A DNA stretch of 41,791 bases from Microcaldota archaeon (GTDB lineage: Archaea; Micrarchaeota; Micrarchaeia; Micrarchaeales; CABMGC01): NCBI GenBank assembly GCA_021851065.1, contig JAJZJQ010000012.1, positions 1 to 41,791 on the forward strand, in the 5' to 3' direction. The notes under the pieces are model-generated. The model saw only the letters and a program-made list of their open reading frames with translations, was not told the DNA's origin and did not search any database. Positions 25,422 through 33,347 of this stretch are shown here, piece after piece (the first letter of the stretch is position 1; each line of letters opens with the position of its first letter). The position numbers were made by a program, and so were the translations under genes.

Positions 25422-25973
25422 ATGTCAATATTATCACTGCAGCCGCGCACGTCCCAGGCCACAAGAGCTGCTGAGGCTGCCGAAGCTGCAATCTGGAGAA
25501 ACCTCACCAGAGGATTTAAGCCATCAGATGGCCCGATAACCCTGGATGCAGCTCCAACAGCGCCCATAAACAAGTATGTTTTTACCGGGGAGATAGCAGA
25601 AGTAAGGGGAGTCACAGTCTACCGGACCAAAATTACACAGCCTATAAGCCTTTTCGGAGGGAGATTAACCATAGAGCCTGGGCAAGACGGCCCATGGATA
25701 CCAAGCAGGGCCAAGTGGTCGCCATGGGACAACTCTTTTGCAGGCTGCATCCCGGATGCGCCTGCTAGTCGCAGCAAAGGCGATATGTCCAACCCTTTTG
25801 CTATCGTGCAGGGCAAGGAGTTCAGGGGCCAGATAACCGTAGTCAGCTCCAGCAATCCTGTAGTATGGCCTGCGGCAAGCAGAGGAACGGTGGAAATACA
25901 GAAATTAAACCCTGACGAAGTGAGGATGCAGGGTGGCACCATGCCGATAAGGTATCTCATAAGGCGCCTATGA
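25422..25973 (+). CDS. Hypothetical soluble protein, 183 residues
   Basis: Family not recognised. The N-terminus is Ala/Thr-rich and helical (ATRAAEAAEAAIWRNLTRGF). The rest is rich in Pro, Gly and Trp with alternating hydrophobics, suggesting a beta fold (NKYVFTGEIAEVRGVTVYRT, then FGGRLTIEPGQDGPWIP and FRGQITVVSSSNPVVWP). There is no signal peptide, membrane segment or cysteine cluster; one Cys is present. ATG 25422 has GGTG 7 bases upstream. It may be preceded by a structured leader. The 3' end overlaps the tiny convergent gene at 25968 by 6 bases. Confidence 0.6.
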   Translation: MSILSLQPRTSQATRAAEAAEAAIWRNLTRGFKPSDGPITLDAAPTAPINKYVFTGEIAEVRGVTVYRTKITQPISLFGGRLTIEPGQDGPWIPSRAKWSPWDNSFAGCIPDAPASRSKGDMSNPFAIVQGKEFRGQITVVSSSNPVVWPAASRGTVEIQKLNPDEVRMQGGTMPIRYLIRRL

Positions 25974-26120
25974 AAATCCGCTATAAGACAACGATCTTAT
26001 TGCATTGTAATAGGAAAGCCCAGCCAAATTGATGTACCCGAGCTCCAATCCTACAGTGCTTATGGCAAGCGTGCACAGCAAAACAGCAAATATCGCTACA
26101 ACTCCGTAAAACGACATCAT
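25968..26120 (-). CDS. Small single-pass membrane protein at the end of the pilus operon
   Basis: A 50-residue ORF. Residues 4-25 (FYGVVAIFAVLLCTLAISTVG) form one hydrophobic helix, followed by LELGYINLAGLSYYNAIRSL. The ATG at 26120 overlaps the stop of the pilin-like gene upstream as ATGA, the coupling used throughout this operon, which argues that it is translated. It has no QxSxE pilin motif. It could be a minor pseudopilin or an accessory membrane peptide; function unknown. It is the last gene before the convergent 183-residue protein. Confidence 0.6.
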   Translation of the reverse strand: MMSFYGVVAIFAVLLCTLAISTVGLELGYINLAGLSYYNAIRSLSYSGFS

Positions 26121-26485
26121 GAAACCCCTATGCATATTATGTTGTAGCCGCCAGGCGCCCCGCAGTACACTTTGCTGTAATTATAGCCTGCACTCTGTTC
26201 CACAACTCCAATTGCACTAAGCCCGTACACAGACATGTAATAGCCGGTGTAATTGGACATGCAGCCTGAATGGTCCTGGGCATAGCCATCCATACAGTAC
26301 TGTGCGGTGGCGTTGCTTGACATCTGCTGAATGAAGTCATGCGCGGCAACCGCCATGGAGAGGTTGCTGTACTGCGAATTATAGTCATGCTGATACGTTC
26401 CCAGCGCCTGCGATATGGCTGTTGCTGTGGAGAGAGCCAAAGTCAATGCCATAAGGGCTTCTATGGTCGCAAACTGCGCTCTCAT
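26117..26485 (-). CDS. Pilin-like secreted protein, Q-F-A-T-I-E variant
   Basis: 122 residues from ATG 26485. The leader MRA is followed by QFATIEALMALTLALSTA, a type IV pilin-like hydrophobic helix with the acidic residue at the sixth position after the probable cleavage site rather than the fifth. The outer part is rich in Tyr, Ser and Asn with four cysteines (YCMDG, SGCMS, VYCGAP, IICIG) that could form two disulfides. A longer frame to 26623 would run through the preceding gene and is not needed. ATGA overlap with the large pilin upstream. Confidence 0.65.
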   Translation of the reverse strand: MRAQFATIEALMALTLALSTATAISQALGTYQHDYNSQYSNLSMAVAAHDFIQQMSSNATAQYCMDGYAQDHSGCMSNYTGYYMSVYGLSAIGVVEQSAGYNYSKVYCGAPGGYNIICIGVS

Positions 26486-27723
26486 CTCTCCACCCTTACC
26501 ACCGACCCTGCGGCATCCATTACCTCGTTGCTCTGCAGATACTTTGCAGAGCCTGTCACATTTATCACATAGTACAGCGGTACCTGCGGCCTGCACTCGA
26601 ATATGCGCCCCGAAGCTGTGCACTGGTAATAGCCCCTGCCCGCCGCACCATATACCAGCCCATTCTCCTGGGCATCATAGGACGATATGGCTTGCTGTAT
26701 CTGCGCCTGCTCTCCTTGCGCCATGGTTGCATTGTAATAATCAAGCACTCCATAAAGGTTGTTGCGCGCCTGGGTATACTGGGTTATTGCGGATACATTG
26801 GCATTGTATGCGCCGCCTGGGCCTACGAGCTCTGCAAAGCCTGGAGCGGAGCCGCTGCCAGAAACACCTACAACACTAGCGTTGCCTATGTCCTTGCCCA
26901 TGGCAATAAGGGGGGCTGTGGCATTCAGGCTAGACAAACGGGCCCTGGCAATTACTCCATCGTATATGGTGAGATTGAATGAGTACATGTATGCAGCCGC
27001 CTGCGCCCCTGTGCTGCTTATATTATATCCTGTGGGCTCTGGCGCTATGCAAACGCTGTAGGTATCAGCGCACGATCCATTGCCATAGATCAGGTACTCC
27101 CACGACGGGCTCCCGCACTGGTCTGGCTCGCTGTATGCATCGTACTGCCAGTTCCTGTATGTGCAGTGCGTCCAGACATGCAGCGCAGGCACCTGCTGGA
27201 GCACGGCATTGTAAACAACAGATTCATTCCTATCGGATATGTATGCATAGTACGCTGCCTGCTGCGCCCCTGGGTAAGAAGCAACTGTATAAAGCTCAAT
27301 CGAGCCGTTGTACTCCTTTCCTGCGCATGCCAACGAATACCAGACTGTCGCTTCATCTGCCCCCGGCTGCGGGTAGAATCCATCTGTCCACGTGCTGTAG
27401 CCATAGAAATCGCCGGTGATTTCAGGCATGCTGAATGTAAGGCTGCTAGAATTAATGATGATGCGCGCCGTGCCATTGGCGCATCCGTATGCAGTTATAT
27501 GCGCAAGTGCAGGGGCATACGCCACGGAATCCAACTGCAACGAGGCATACATGCCGGGATCCTGCGCATATGCCGGCTGCTGCACAGAGTAATTATAGGA
27601 GGGAGCGAGGGACGCATTCCTCAATGCACCCACGCTGCTGCTGTACTCGGCTATGGATCCAAGTATCAGTATGCCTATGGCAGCTGCAATCACCATGAAC
27701 TCAAGGCTTGTCTGCAATTTCAA
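26482..27723 (-). CDS. Large pilin-like protein with QTSLE leader
   Basis: 413 residues. MKL precedes QTSLEFMVIAAAIGILILG, the archaeal QxSxE pilin motif and helix that are cut by the EppA-type prepilin peptidase. The long exterior part has many Tyr, Asn and sequons plus about nine scattered cysteines, in a beta-rich pattern (for example TARIIINSSSLTFSMPEITG and FNLTIYDGVIARARL). It is far longer than usual pilins, so it may be a tip adhesin or minor pilin. It overlaps neighbours on both sides by 4 bases. The exported part is not recognised. Confidence 0.7.
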   Translation of the reverse strand: MKLQTSLEFMVIAAAIGILILGSIAEYSSSVGALRNASLAPSYNYSVQQPAYAQDPGMYASLQLDSVAYAPALAHITAYGCANGTARIIINSSSLTFSMPEITGDFYGYSTWTDGFYPQPGADEATVWYSLACAGKEYNGSIELYTVASYPGAQQAAYYAYISDRNESVVYNAVLQQVPALHVWTHCTYRNWQYDAYSEPDQCGSPSWEYLIYGNGSCADTYSVCIAPEPTGYNISSTGAQAAAYMYSFNLTIYDGVIARARLSSLNATAPLIAMGKDIGNASVVGVSGSGSAPGFAELVGPGGAYNANVSAITQYTQARNNLYGVLDYYNATMAQGEQAQIQQAISSYDAQENGLVYGAAGRGYYQCTASGRIFECRPQVPLYYVINVTGSAKYLQSNEVMDAAGSVVRVER

Positions 27724-28079
27724 CCAATCACCAGTAACTTCGCATCGCCTCCTACCTCTATCACCCGACAGTATCTCACTGCGCAGCTGGAATCATTGCC
27801 AAGCCCTGTTACCTCTACAGAGATGTTGTAGTACCTGCTCACATTCTCAATTGCCATTCCGCTTCCAGCCCCTCCATCCCCCAGCAGCATTGCTATGGCC
27901 TGCGAAGCGGCAAGATATCTTATCTGCTCATATTCTGCCTTCGCATAGGCTGCCATGTACTGCTGCGACGCGTACAGGCTGCCAAGTATGACCGAGAAAG
28001 CCAGCACTGCAATAGGTATCGCAATGCCAATATCAATTGCAACTATCTGGATCCAATCACCCTCGCATGGCCTGGGCAT
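27720..28079 (-). CDS. Pilin-like protein, Q-I-V-A-I-D variant
   Basis: 119 residues from ATG 28079; ATG 28094 is an alternative, and either overlaps the preceding gene. A leader of about ten residues (MPRPCEGDWI) would precede QIVAIDIGIAIPIAVLAFSV, a hydrophobic pilin-type helix with the acidic residue at position six, as in the gene at 26117. The exterior is short: YEQIRYLAASQAIAML, then a Gly-rich turn and a beta part with two cysteines (SSCAVRYCRV). Its start inside the upstream gene suggests translational coupling. Confidence 0.55.
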   Translation of the reverse strand: MPRPCEGDWIQIVAIDIGIAIPIAVLAFSVILGSLYASQQYMAAYAKAEYEQIRYLAASQAIAMLLGDGGAGSGMAIENVSRYYNISVEVTGLGNDSSCAVRYCRVIEVGGDAKLLVIG

Positions 28080-28254
28080 ACATCCGCTGAGCATACTGCG
28101 CCGACATGTTCACATACGAACCTATCTCCTCCTGCGCACTGTATGCAAGCGCATGCGCATCCGATAGCATAGCCATTGCAAACGAGGCAATGACCAAAGC
28201 CACCGCGATGCTTAGCATTATCTCAAGGCTGAGCTGGCCCATCATAACAGTCAT
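28057..28254 (-). CDS. Small pilin with QLSLE leader
   Basis: 65 residues. MTVMMG precedes QLSLEIMLSIAVALVIASFA, the full archaeal QxSxE motif with cleavage expected after the glycine. After the helix come only about 38 residues (SDAHALAYSAQEEIGSYVNM...), predicted helical. The ATG overlaps the stop of the preceding pilin (ATGA). Size and simplicity fit a major or structural pilin. Confidence 0.7.
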   Translation of the reverse strand: MTVMMGQLSLEIMLSIAVALVIASFAMAMLSDAHALAYSAQEEIGSYVNMSAQYAQRMYAQAMRG

Positions 28255-28610
28255 CTCACATCCGCGCTGCCATTTGCATAGGTTATGCTGGCATCAGAAT
28301 TCCCGATGCTGCACGTAAGGTTGCCGCTTATGCTTACGCGTTCGGGGAAGTAGAAACTGCCGTATCTCGTGCGCAGTTCGCTTCCGCTGACAGTGGAATT
28401 GCACATGCCAGCCGGAACATATACCGACACATCGCCTGCATGCCCCATTATGGCAGTGCTTATGGCCTGGGAGAATTCCGAATAAGAGTAATAAGCAGCG
28501 TATCTCCCAAGCTGCACGGAATATCGCGCTACAGCAACTGCGCAGTAGAGCATCGATATCCCTGCAAGGGCAATATAAGCCATCATCTCAAGTGACATCT
28601 GCGCCTTCAA
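28251..28610 (-). CDS. Pilin with QMSLE leader
   Basis: 119 residues from TTG 28610. The start is chosen because it keeps the leader and Q of QMSLEMMAYIALAGISMLYC; ATG at MSLEMM would lose the cleavage site. The outer domain shows helix (YSYSEFSQAISTAIMG) then beta strands with two cysteines (AGMCNST, NLTCSIG) able to form a disulfide, and several sequons. It lies four bases after the stop of the preceding pilin and overlaps the next by four bases. Confidence 0.7.
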   Translation of the reverse strand: MKAQMSLEMMAYIALAGISMLYCAVAVARYSVQLGRYAAYYSYSEFSQAISTAIMGHAGDVSVYVPAGMCNSTVSGSELRTRYGSFYFPERVSISGNLTCSIGNSDASITYANGSADVR

Positions 28611-28614
28611 GCCC

Positions 28615-28866
28615 TCACGCCCCCTTTGTCAGGCCTGAAAGCTGGCTTGATATTGCCTGGCCTACAGACATGTTGGTGCCATTCACCGTTATGCTCCCGA
28701 CTACAGATCCCTTCAGCTTCACTATCATCGCAAGGGCTATGAGTATCACTATGCTGGCTGCTGAGAGCATCATTATATATTCAAGGGACCCCTGGCCTCT
28801 CATCTTCTTGGCAAGCACGAAGAATGCCTGCGCTTCTATAGGGACTATTCTATCAATCATTTTCAT
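28615..28866 (-). CDS. Short pilin with long leader and QGSLE motif
   Basis: 83 residues. A 24-residue charged leader (MKMIDRIVPIEAQAFFVLAK, then KMRG) precedes QGSLEYIMMLSAASIVILIA. The exterior is only about 35 residues with sequon NGT and SVGQAISSQLSGL. If translation began at the internal ATG 28803 the leader would be MRG, like the neighbouring pilins. Length and long leader suit a main structural pilin. It begins 3 bases after the stop of the TadC-like gene. Confidence 0.68.
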   Translation of the reverse strand: MKMIDRIVPIEAQAFFVLAKKMRGQGSLEYIMMLSAASIVILIALAMIVKLKGSVVGSITVNGTNMSVGQAISSQLSGLTKGA

Positions 28867-28869
28867 ACC

Positions 28870-29619
28870 TCATATAGCGTAAGATACAAGCGACAGCGAC
28901 AGCCTCATTACGGCAGCTCCCATGATTGCATATCCTGCAGCGCCAGCGATGCACTCGGCTGCATTGTTGCCGGACCTGAGCGCATGCACCACATAAGACA
29001 TTACCGTTATGTAAGCCAGTATCACTATCTGGAAAGACGACTCGACGCCATGCATTGCCATGCCTGTTATCATCCCTGAGGATCCTATTATCGCAGTGCC
29101 TATGCCGCCGAACATAGGGACGAAGAACACAAGCCCTATGGTGGAGAGTCCCTGCATGTTCAGCGAGCTCTGCATGAGCCTGTTGCGATTGTCTATGTCG
29201 GCCTCAAGCTTCGAGATGAAGGACTTCAGGTTTCCCTCTACTTTGCCCCCGCGCTCAAGGCCTATGGCCACTATTGCAGCAAGCTCCCTTACGCTCCTGT
29301 CCTTTATGCCGCTCAAATCGGCATGCTCTATCGAGCCAAGCTCCGCCTCCCTGTAAATCCCAACAATCTCCTGCGGTGCCAAAGGCATCCTGCAAACCCT
29401 GCGAAGCGCAGCGGATATCGGCTTGCCCATGCTGCAGCACCTATGCAGCTCAACGGCGAACGAGAGCAATGCCTGAGCAGGCTCCTTTCTGCGCCTATGC
29501 AGATGCAGTCTCTGAGCAGCCATAATCACAAGCGCAAGGGGAAGCAGCATGGGGTTTATTGCAGAGGCTGCCAAAGCCGCAGACTCAGATGCAAGAAATG
29601 CCGTTCTAGCCTTGTCCAA
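28870..29619 (-). CDS. TadC-like membrane platform protein (type II secretion F domain)
   Basis: Inner-membrane platform component of the pilus machine, about 249 residues from TTG 29619. An alternative TTG at 29661 adds 14 residues and overlaps the upstream gene by 56 bases. The cytoplasmic F-domain part (AQALLSFAVELHRCCSMGKPISAALRR, given in two parts: AQALLSFAVELHRCC and MGKPISAALRR) is followed by GLERGGKVEGNLKSFISKLE and helical membrane segments near 155-180 and 195-250. It pairs with the TadB-like protein; in Tad and archaeal pili two such proteins form the platform. Confidence 0.7.
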   Translation of the reverse strand: MDKARTAFLASESAALAASAINPMLLPLALVIMAAQRLHLHRRRKEPAQALLSFAVELHRCCSMGKPISAALRRVCRMPLAPQEIVGIYREAELGSIEHADLSGIKDRSVRELAAIVAIGLERGGKVEGNLKSFISKLEADIDNRNRLMQSSLNMQGLSTIGLVFFVPMFGGIGTAIIGSSGMITGMAMHGVESSFQIVILAYITVMSYVVHALRSGNNAAECIAGAAGYAIMGAAVMRLSLSLVSYAI

Positions 29620-30295
29620 AGAATCCCCGCGAAGACATATAGTGTATAACTGAGTACGCAACGGGAACTGCGCACAGCAGCCCCATGGCCATGGCCTGCG
29701 TCCCTACCGCGCTGCGCGATATGAGCATGCTTCCTACGAACGAGAAAATGATGAACGACGGCGCTACTGTTGATAGGAACATTCCTGCGGTGGCATAGCG
29801 CGCAAAGAGAGATTGCATCCTAGAAGCGTTTTCCTTCCTGCGCCCTTCGTGCATCGAGACTACTTCCCCTAGTCCGGATCCCCTGTCCATGTATGCCGAC
29901 ACATCCTTGGATAGCTGCCTGTCTGCGGCAACTGCGCCATATAACGCAGCCATCGCCTCATCCCCCGCCCCTACCCGCAGGGCTGCGGCGTCCATCACCT
30001 TTCTTATCCTGCCTTCCATGGTCGACAGCGATGCCTTCCTCATCGACAAAGCCACTGGCGTCCCTGCGGCCATGTGATACTGCGCAACGCGCAGGGTCCT
30101 CATAAACTCCTCCACGTCTGCGCTGCTCTTCTCCATGGAACGCGAAGCGCGCCTGAGTATATACACGATAACAAACGATGATGCAAGCGCCATCGACATC
30201 GGCAGAAACTGCCCAAGCTCCCCGTCAGGGTACGCTATTATTGCTGCAATAGCTGCTGCAGCAGCAATTACGCACGCTACCGCGAATATCCCCAT
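29606..30295 (-). CDS. TadB-like membrane platform protein (type II secretion F domain)
   Basis: 229 residues from ATG 30295, which lies 4 bases after the ATPase stop with GGTGAG just upstream; a longer frame to 30361 overlaps the ATPase and is not needed. Two N-terminal membrane helices (FAVACVIAAAAAIAAIIAY and a second near residue 40) are followed by the F domain: EEFMRTLRVAQYHMAAGTPV, SLSTMEGRIRKVMD, YMDRGSGLGEVVSM. Two C-terminal helices end the protein. The order ATPase-TadB-TadC-pilins matches the core of Tad/archaeal type IV pilus systems. Confidence 0.78.
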   Translation of the reverse strand: MGIFAVACVIAAAAAIAAIIAYPDGELGQFLPMSMALASSFVIVYILRRASRSMEKSSADVEEFMRTLRVAQYHMAAGTPVALSMRKASLSTMEGRIRKVMDAAALRVGAGDEAMAALYGAVAADRQLSKDVSAYMDRGSGLGEVVSMHEGRRKENASRMQSLFARYATAGMFLSTVAPSFIIFSFVGSMLISRSAVGTQAMAMGLLCAVPVAYSVIHYMSSRGFFGQG

Positions 30296-30299
30296 ATCC

Positions 30300-31808
30300 T
30301 CACCAGCCACCGTACCTTGATATCTCTTCCTCCAGGCTCCTGCCGCTTCCCTTCGCATCAAGAGCAGACTGCACCAGCCTCGCGCGCCTGTCCATTTCCT
30401 TCAATGCCGCCTTCTGCGTTATACCGTGCATCTTTGCATACGTTGCCATTACCTTAGACTCCTGCAATGCAGCTACGCTCATCCCGCTGCCTTCCATGAC
30501 CTCAAGAACCGAGACCATATCCTCGCCGCATACATCCTCCCCTCTCTCAATCTCAGCCCTGCTAAGCCACCTGTACTCCGAGATGCCAGACACTATCCTT
30601 TTGCTTATGTCTACCTGCTTCATGTACAGGGCCACATCAAGGGTGCTCAGGCTGCGCGTTTCAACTCCCATGGGTTTTACCAGAAGCTTCTTGAGTATCT
30701 GCATGCCTCCTTCATTGCTGTGCATGGTTGCCGCAAAGGCAATGCCTATATTGGCCCCCATGAACAGGTCCCTGGCCTCCTCTCCTCTCATCTCTCCTAC
30801 TACGATCCTGCTAGGCCTAAGCCTGAGCGCGTTTATTACCTGCTCCTTTGGGGTTACAGAATTGTACCTGGAGCCGTACAGGGCTATCACGCTGTTCACG
30901 CCTGCGGTGCGCACCTCATTAACATCCTCCTCAACAGTCACCACTTTCTCATTGGCTGGCACAAACGCCATCAGCGCGCCAAGCGCAGTTGTCTTTCCGC
31001 TCGCCGGAGCCCCTGAAATTATCATATTGTGTTTTGATTCAAGCGCTATCCATATGTATGCCAGCGCCTGAGGCGTAACTGTCCCGTTCCTCAGCATATA
31101 TTCCAGGGTGATCTCCTTCCTGCCGCCTATCCTTATCGATGCAGCGGCCCCGCTCACTGCATAGGGCCTCACCTGTGCATGTATTCGAAGATCCTCTACC
31201 TGTGCATCCACTATCGGGGTGCTCTCGTTAAGCTCCTTGTCCACATCCTCTACCATCCTGTTGATGGTGCTTCTGAACGCGTATTCGCTGACAAACCTGA
31301 GGTTGGTGAGGCACCTGCCATATCTTGCCGAGTATATGGTTATCCATGAGTCAGGGGAATTTACCTCTATCTCCTCTATTCCCTGCCTGTCTTCCATTAG
31401 CATGCTTATGGGCCCGTAGCCAACAGTGTCATGGGCAACCAGGTACGAGAGCGCATCTATCCTCTCAGGGCTTACAAGCTGCCCTAGCCTTGAGCGCGCC
31501 ATGCCTGCCGCTTCTGCCATGGCCGTTTTCCCAATATTTGCGGTTGCTGCCATGCAGGATACTACGTAATCCTTCGCAATCTCCATGCAGCGCACGTCGT
31601 TAGCATGAATGTCTATGCACACCGAGTATGTGTATCCTGCCCCAGACCTTGCCACTGCCTTGACAGGGCTGGCGCCGATCTCCTCAACAACATTTGACGT
31701 GAGCCTTGGGCCTACTGCGAACCGCAGCCTAGATGCCCTATCGGGAACAGCACTGCGAACCGGAGCCGAAATCATTCTACGAAGAAACTCTGCCTTCATG
31801 AGCACCAT
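30300..31808 (-). CDS. Type II/IV secretion system ATPase (TadA/CpaF/VirB11-like)
   Basis: Hexameric cytoplasmic ATPase that powers pilus assembly. 502 residues from ATG 31808. Walker A GAPASGKT is at 266-273, the Asp/Glu box VTVEEDVNE (about 290-298), Walker B RIVVGEMRGEEA (334-345) and the His box ATMHSNEGG (360-368). An N-terminal domain of about 130 residues precedes the conserved GYGPISMLMED and IEEIEVNSPDSWITI segments. An 18-codon upstream extension lies in the AT-rich promoter; TATA at 31830-31840 puts initiation at the ATG. First gene of the operon; no retraction ATPase or prepilin peptidase is in the window. Confidence 0.92.
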   Translation of the reverse strand: MVLMKAEFLRRMISAPVRSAVPDRASRLRFAVGPRLTSNVVEEIGASPVKAVARSGAGYTYSVCIDIHANDVRCMEIAKDYVVSCMAATANIGKTAMAEAAGMARSRLGQLVSPERIDALSYLVAHDTVGYGPISMLMEDRQGIEEIEVNSPDSWITIYSARYGRCLTNLRFVSEYAFRSTINRMVEDVDKELNESTPIVDAQVEDLRIHAQVRPYAVSGAAASIRIGGRKEITLEYMLRNGTVTPQALAYIWIALESKHNMIISGAPASGKTTALGALMAFVPANEKVVTVEEDVNEVRTAGVNSVIALYGSRYNSVTPKEQVINALRLRPSRIVVGEMRGEEARDLFMGANIGIAFAATMHSNEGGMQILKKLLVKPMGVETRSLSTLDVALYMKQVDISKRIVSGISEYRWLSRAEIERGEDVCGEDMVSVLEVMEGSGMSVAALQESKVMATYAKMHGITQKAALKEMDRRARLVQSALDAKGSGRSLEEEISRYGGW

Positions 31809-31829
31809 GCTTTTACTAAAGTATAATTT

Positions 31830-31840
31830 CATATATTTTA
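31830..31840 (-). promoter_or_regulatory. TATA box of the pilus operon
   Basis: Minus-strand TAAAATATATG, about 26 bases from ATG 31808. The surrounding 31809-31971 region is strongly AT-rich and separates the operon from the divergent winged-helix gene, so it may also hold operators. Confidence 0.5.
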
Positions 31841-31925
31841 GTAAGCATAAGTTAATATACATTTCTTTTATGTAACAAAGTACCAGCTACGCTGCGATGC
31901 GCTGGTGCACGGCATTATCCGAGTG

Positions 31926-31941
31926 TATATATTTATAAAAG
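31926..31941 (+). promoter_or_regulatory. TATA box of the winged-helix gene
   Basis: TATATATTTATAAAAG; initiation is expected about 31962, ten bases before ATG 31972. Confidence 0.5.
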
Positions 31942-31971
31942 CTTTTACCCAAAGAATAAGTGTGTGTTTGC

Positions 31972-32301
31972 ATGGCGAAAGTGGAGCGTGATAACGACGA
32001 AATATGGATGATAAGAAAGCTTCTGAGCAAGCCAAATTATGCAGTGCTCAAGCTTCTCATGGTGAAGTCACCAAGGACCACAAGGGAACTCTACACTGTT
32101 CTTGGCAAGAAGTTCACAAGGAAAACGCTCATAATAACATTAAGGAACCTTTCTATGAATCTCAGCGTGCTGCAGCCTACCCACATACGCACCGACAGGG
32201 GCTATGATCTGGGGTACAACATAAACCCAAAGCTAAAGGAGGTAGTGAAGGCCGTAGAGAAGTTCGAGAAGACCATAGAGGCCATAACATCGCAGAAATA
32301 A
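31972..32301 (+). CDS. Winged-helix DNA-binding protein, candidate regulator
   Basis: 109 residues, basic. The DNA-binding part is NYAVLKLLMVKSPRTTRELY, then GKKFTRKTLIITLRNLSMN (recognition helix) and a wing around IRTDRGYDLGYNI. This is the helix-turn-helix layout of archaeal ArsR/MarR-sized regulators. A helical tail (KLKEVVKAVEKFEKTIEAI) could dimerise. The gene is divergent from the pilus operon across an AT-rich 163-base gap, so control of that operon and of itself is a reasonable guess. GTG 31960 is an alternative start. Confidence 0.7.
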   Translation: MAKVERDNDEIWMIRKLLSKPNYAVLKLLMVKSPRTTRELYTVLGKKFTRKTLIITLRNLSMNLSVLQPTHIRTDRGYDLGYNINPKLKEVVKAVEKFEKTIEAITSQK

Positions 32302-32318
32302 AATAAGCCTGCAGCCTG

Positions 32319-33347
32319 TCACTTGCTCCTTTTGTACATGCTCTCCACTGCACAGAGCAGGGTCTCGCTGTATGCGTTGTCTGGCATGATCTCCCTGTAC
32401 CTGTCCATTGCCTGCCTGGCTGCGGCGCCGTACTTCTCTGCAACTGATCTTGCATAGTCAACGCTCCCATACTTCGAGGCAAGGCCTTCAAGGAACTCTA
32501 TCTCCTGCGCAGTCTTCTGCCCTCTCGCCTTTGCGTATATGCCATCGGCCTTCTCCTTCTCCTGCGCGCTAGCCGAGTTATACGCATGCAGCATTATGAG
32601 CGTCAGCTTGCCTTCGTATAGGTCGCCGTATCTGCGCTTACCGAACTCCTTCTCATCGGCTGTCATGTCAAGTATGTCATCGACTATCTGGAATGCTATC
32701 CCAGCCGGCTCGCCTATGGACTTCATGACTCCAAGGGTGCCATCGCTCTGCCCTGCCACTATCGCGCCAAGCTGCATGGGCCCGTACACAGTGTAATAGC
32801 ATGTCTTGCCTGCAGCTATCCTGAAATACAGCTCCTCGCTTGCCTTGCTAAGGCTCTTCACGTTGAATATGAAGTTGTTTTCCACATACTGTCCGGCCAC
32901 AGTATATTCCAGCATGTCATAAAACTTGTCGTACAGCCTGCCGCCAATCTCCTTCCCTTCGCTGTCCATATAGTCCTTGAGCATCCTCCACATGATTATG
33001 TGGGCCGCATCCCCTGCGTTTATTGCTATCTCGCTGCCGTAGATCTTATGCAGCGCAGGCTTGCCTCTCCTCAGCTCCGAGTTGTCCTCTACGTCATCGT
33101 GCATGAGTATCCAGTCCTCAGAGAGCTGCATTGCAGCGGCAGGCAGCACCAGCTTGCTCTGCGGCACGCTGAACATCTCACCGGCCAGCATGAGTAGCCC
33201 TGGCCTCCTGTAGCTTCCCTGCCGCTCGCTGTACTCCCTGACTATCCTGTAGTGGTCCACCGGATCCTTGAGCGGCATGTAGCTCATTATCGCCTTGTAT
33301 ATGGCGTCCCTGTTTGTAGTAACATACTCATTGAAGTCCATGGTCAT
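32319..33347 (-). CDS. Isoprenyl diphosphate synthase (geranylgeranyl diphosphate synthase type)
   Basis: Chain elongation of isoprenyl diphosphates, giving the C20 precursor of archaeal ether lipids. 342 residues from ATG 33347, which overlaps the upstream stop as ATGA. First Asp-rich motif LMHDDVEDNSELRRGKP with D84, D85 and D88, then the second motif FQIVDDILDMTADEKEFGKR and EGKLTLI. Trp occupies position -5 before the first DDxxD; an aromatic at that place is typical of archaeal type I GGPP synthases, which supports C20 (or C15) product length. A 16-codon extension upstream lies inside the glycosylase gene. Last gene of an overlapping operon. Confidence 0.88.
   Translation of the reverse strand: MTMDFNEYVTTNRDAIYKAIMSYMPLKDPVDHYRIVREYSERQGSYRRPGLLMLAGEMFSVPQSKLVLPAAAMQLSEDWILMHDDVEDNSELRRGKPALHKIYGSEIAINAGDAAHIIMWRMLKDYMDSEGKEIGGRLYDKFYDMLEYTVAGQYVENNFIFNVKSLSKASEELYFRIAAGKTCYYTVYGPMQLGAIVAGQSDGTLGVMKSIGEPAGIAFQIVDDILDMTADEKEFGKRRYGDLYEGKLTLIMLHAYNSASAQEKEKADGIYAKARGQKTAQEIEFLEGLASKYGSVDYARSVAEKYGAAARQAMDRYREIMPDNAYSETLLCAVESMYKRSK

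Noticed and set aside
27166-27831. 221-codon plus-strand frame
   Set aside because: Antisense to the large pilin gene; no start signals and high Cys/Arg content typical of a shadow.
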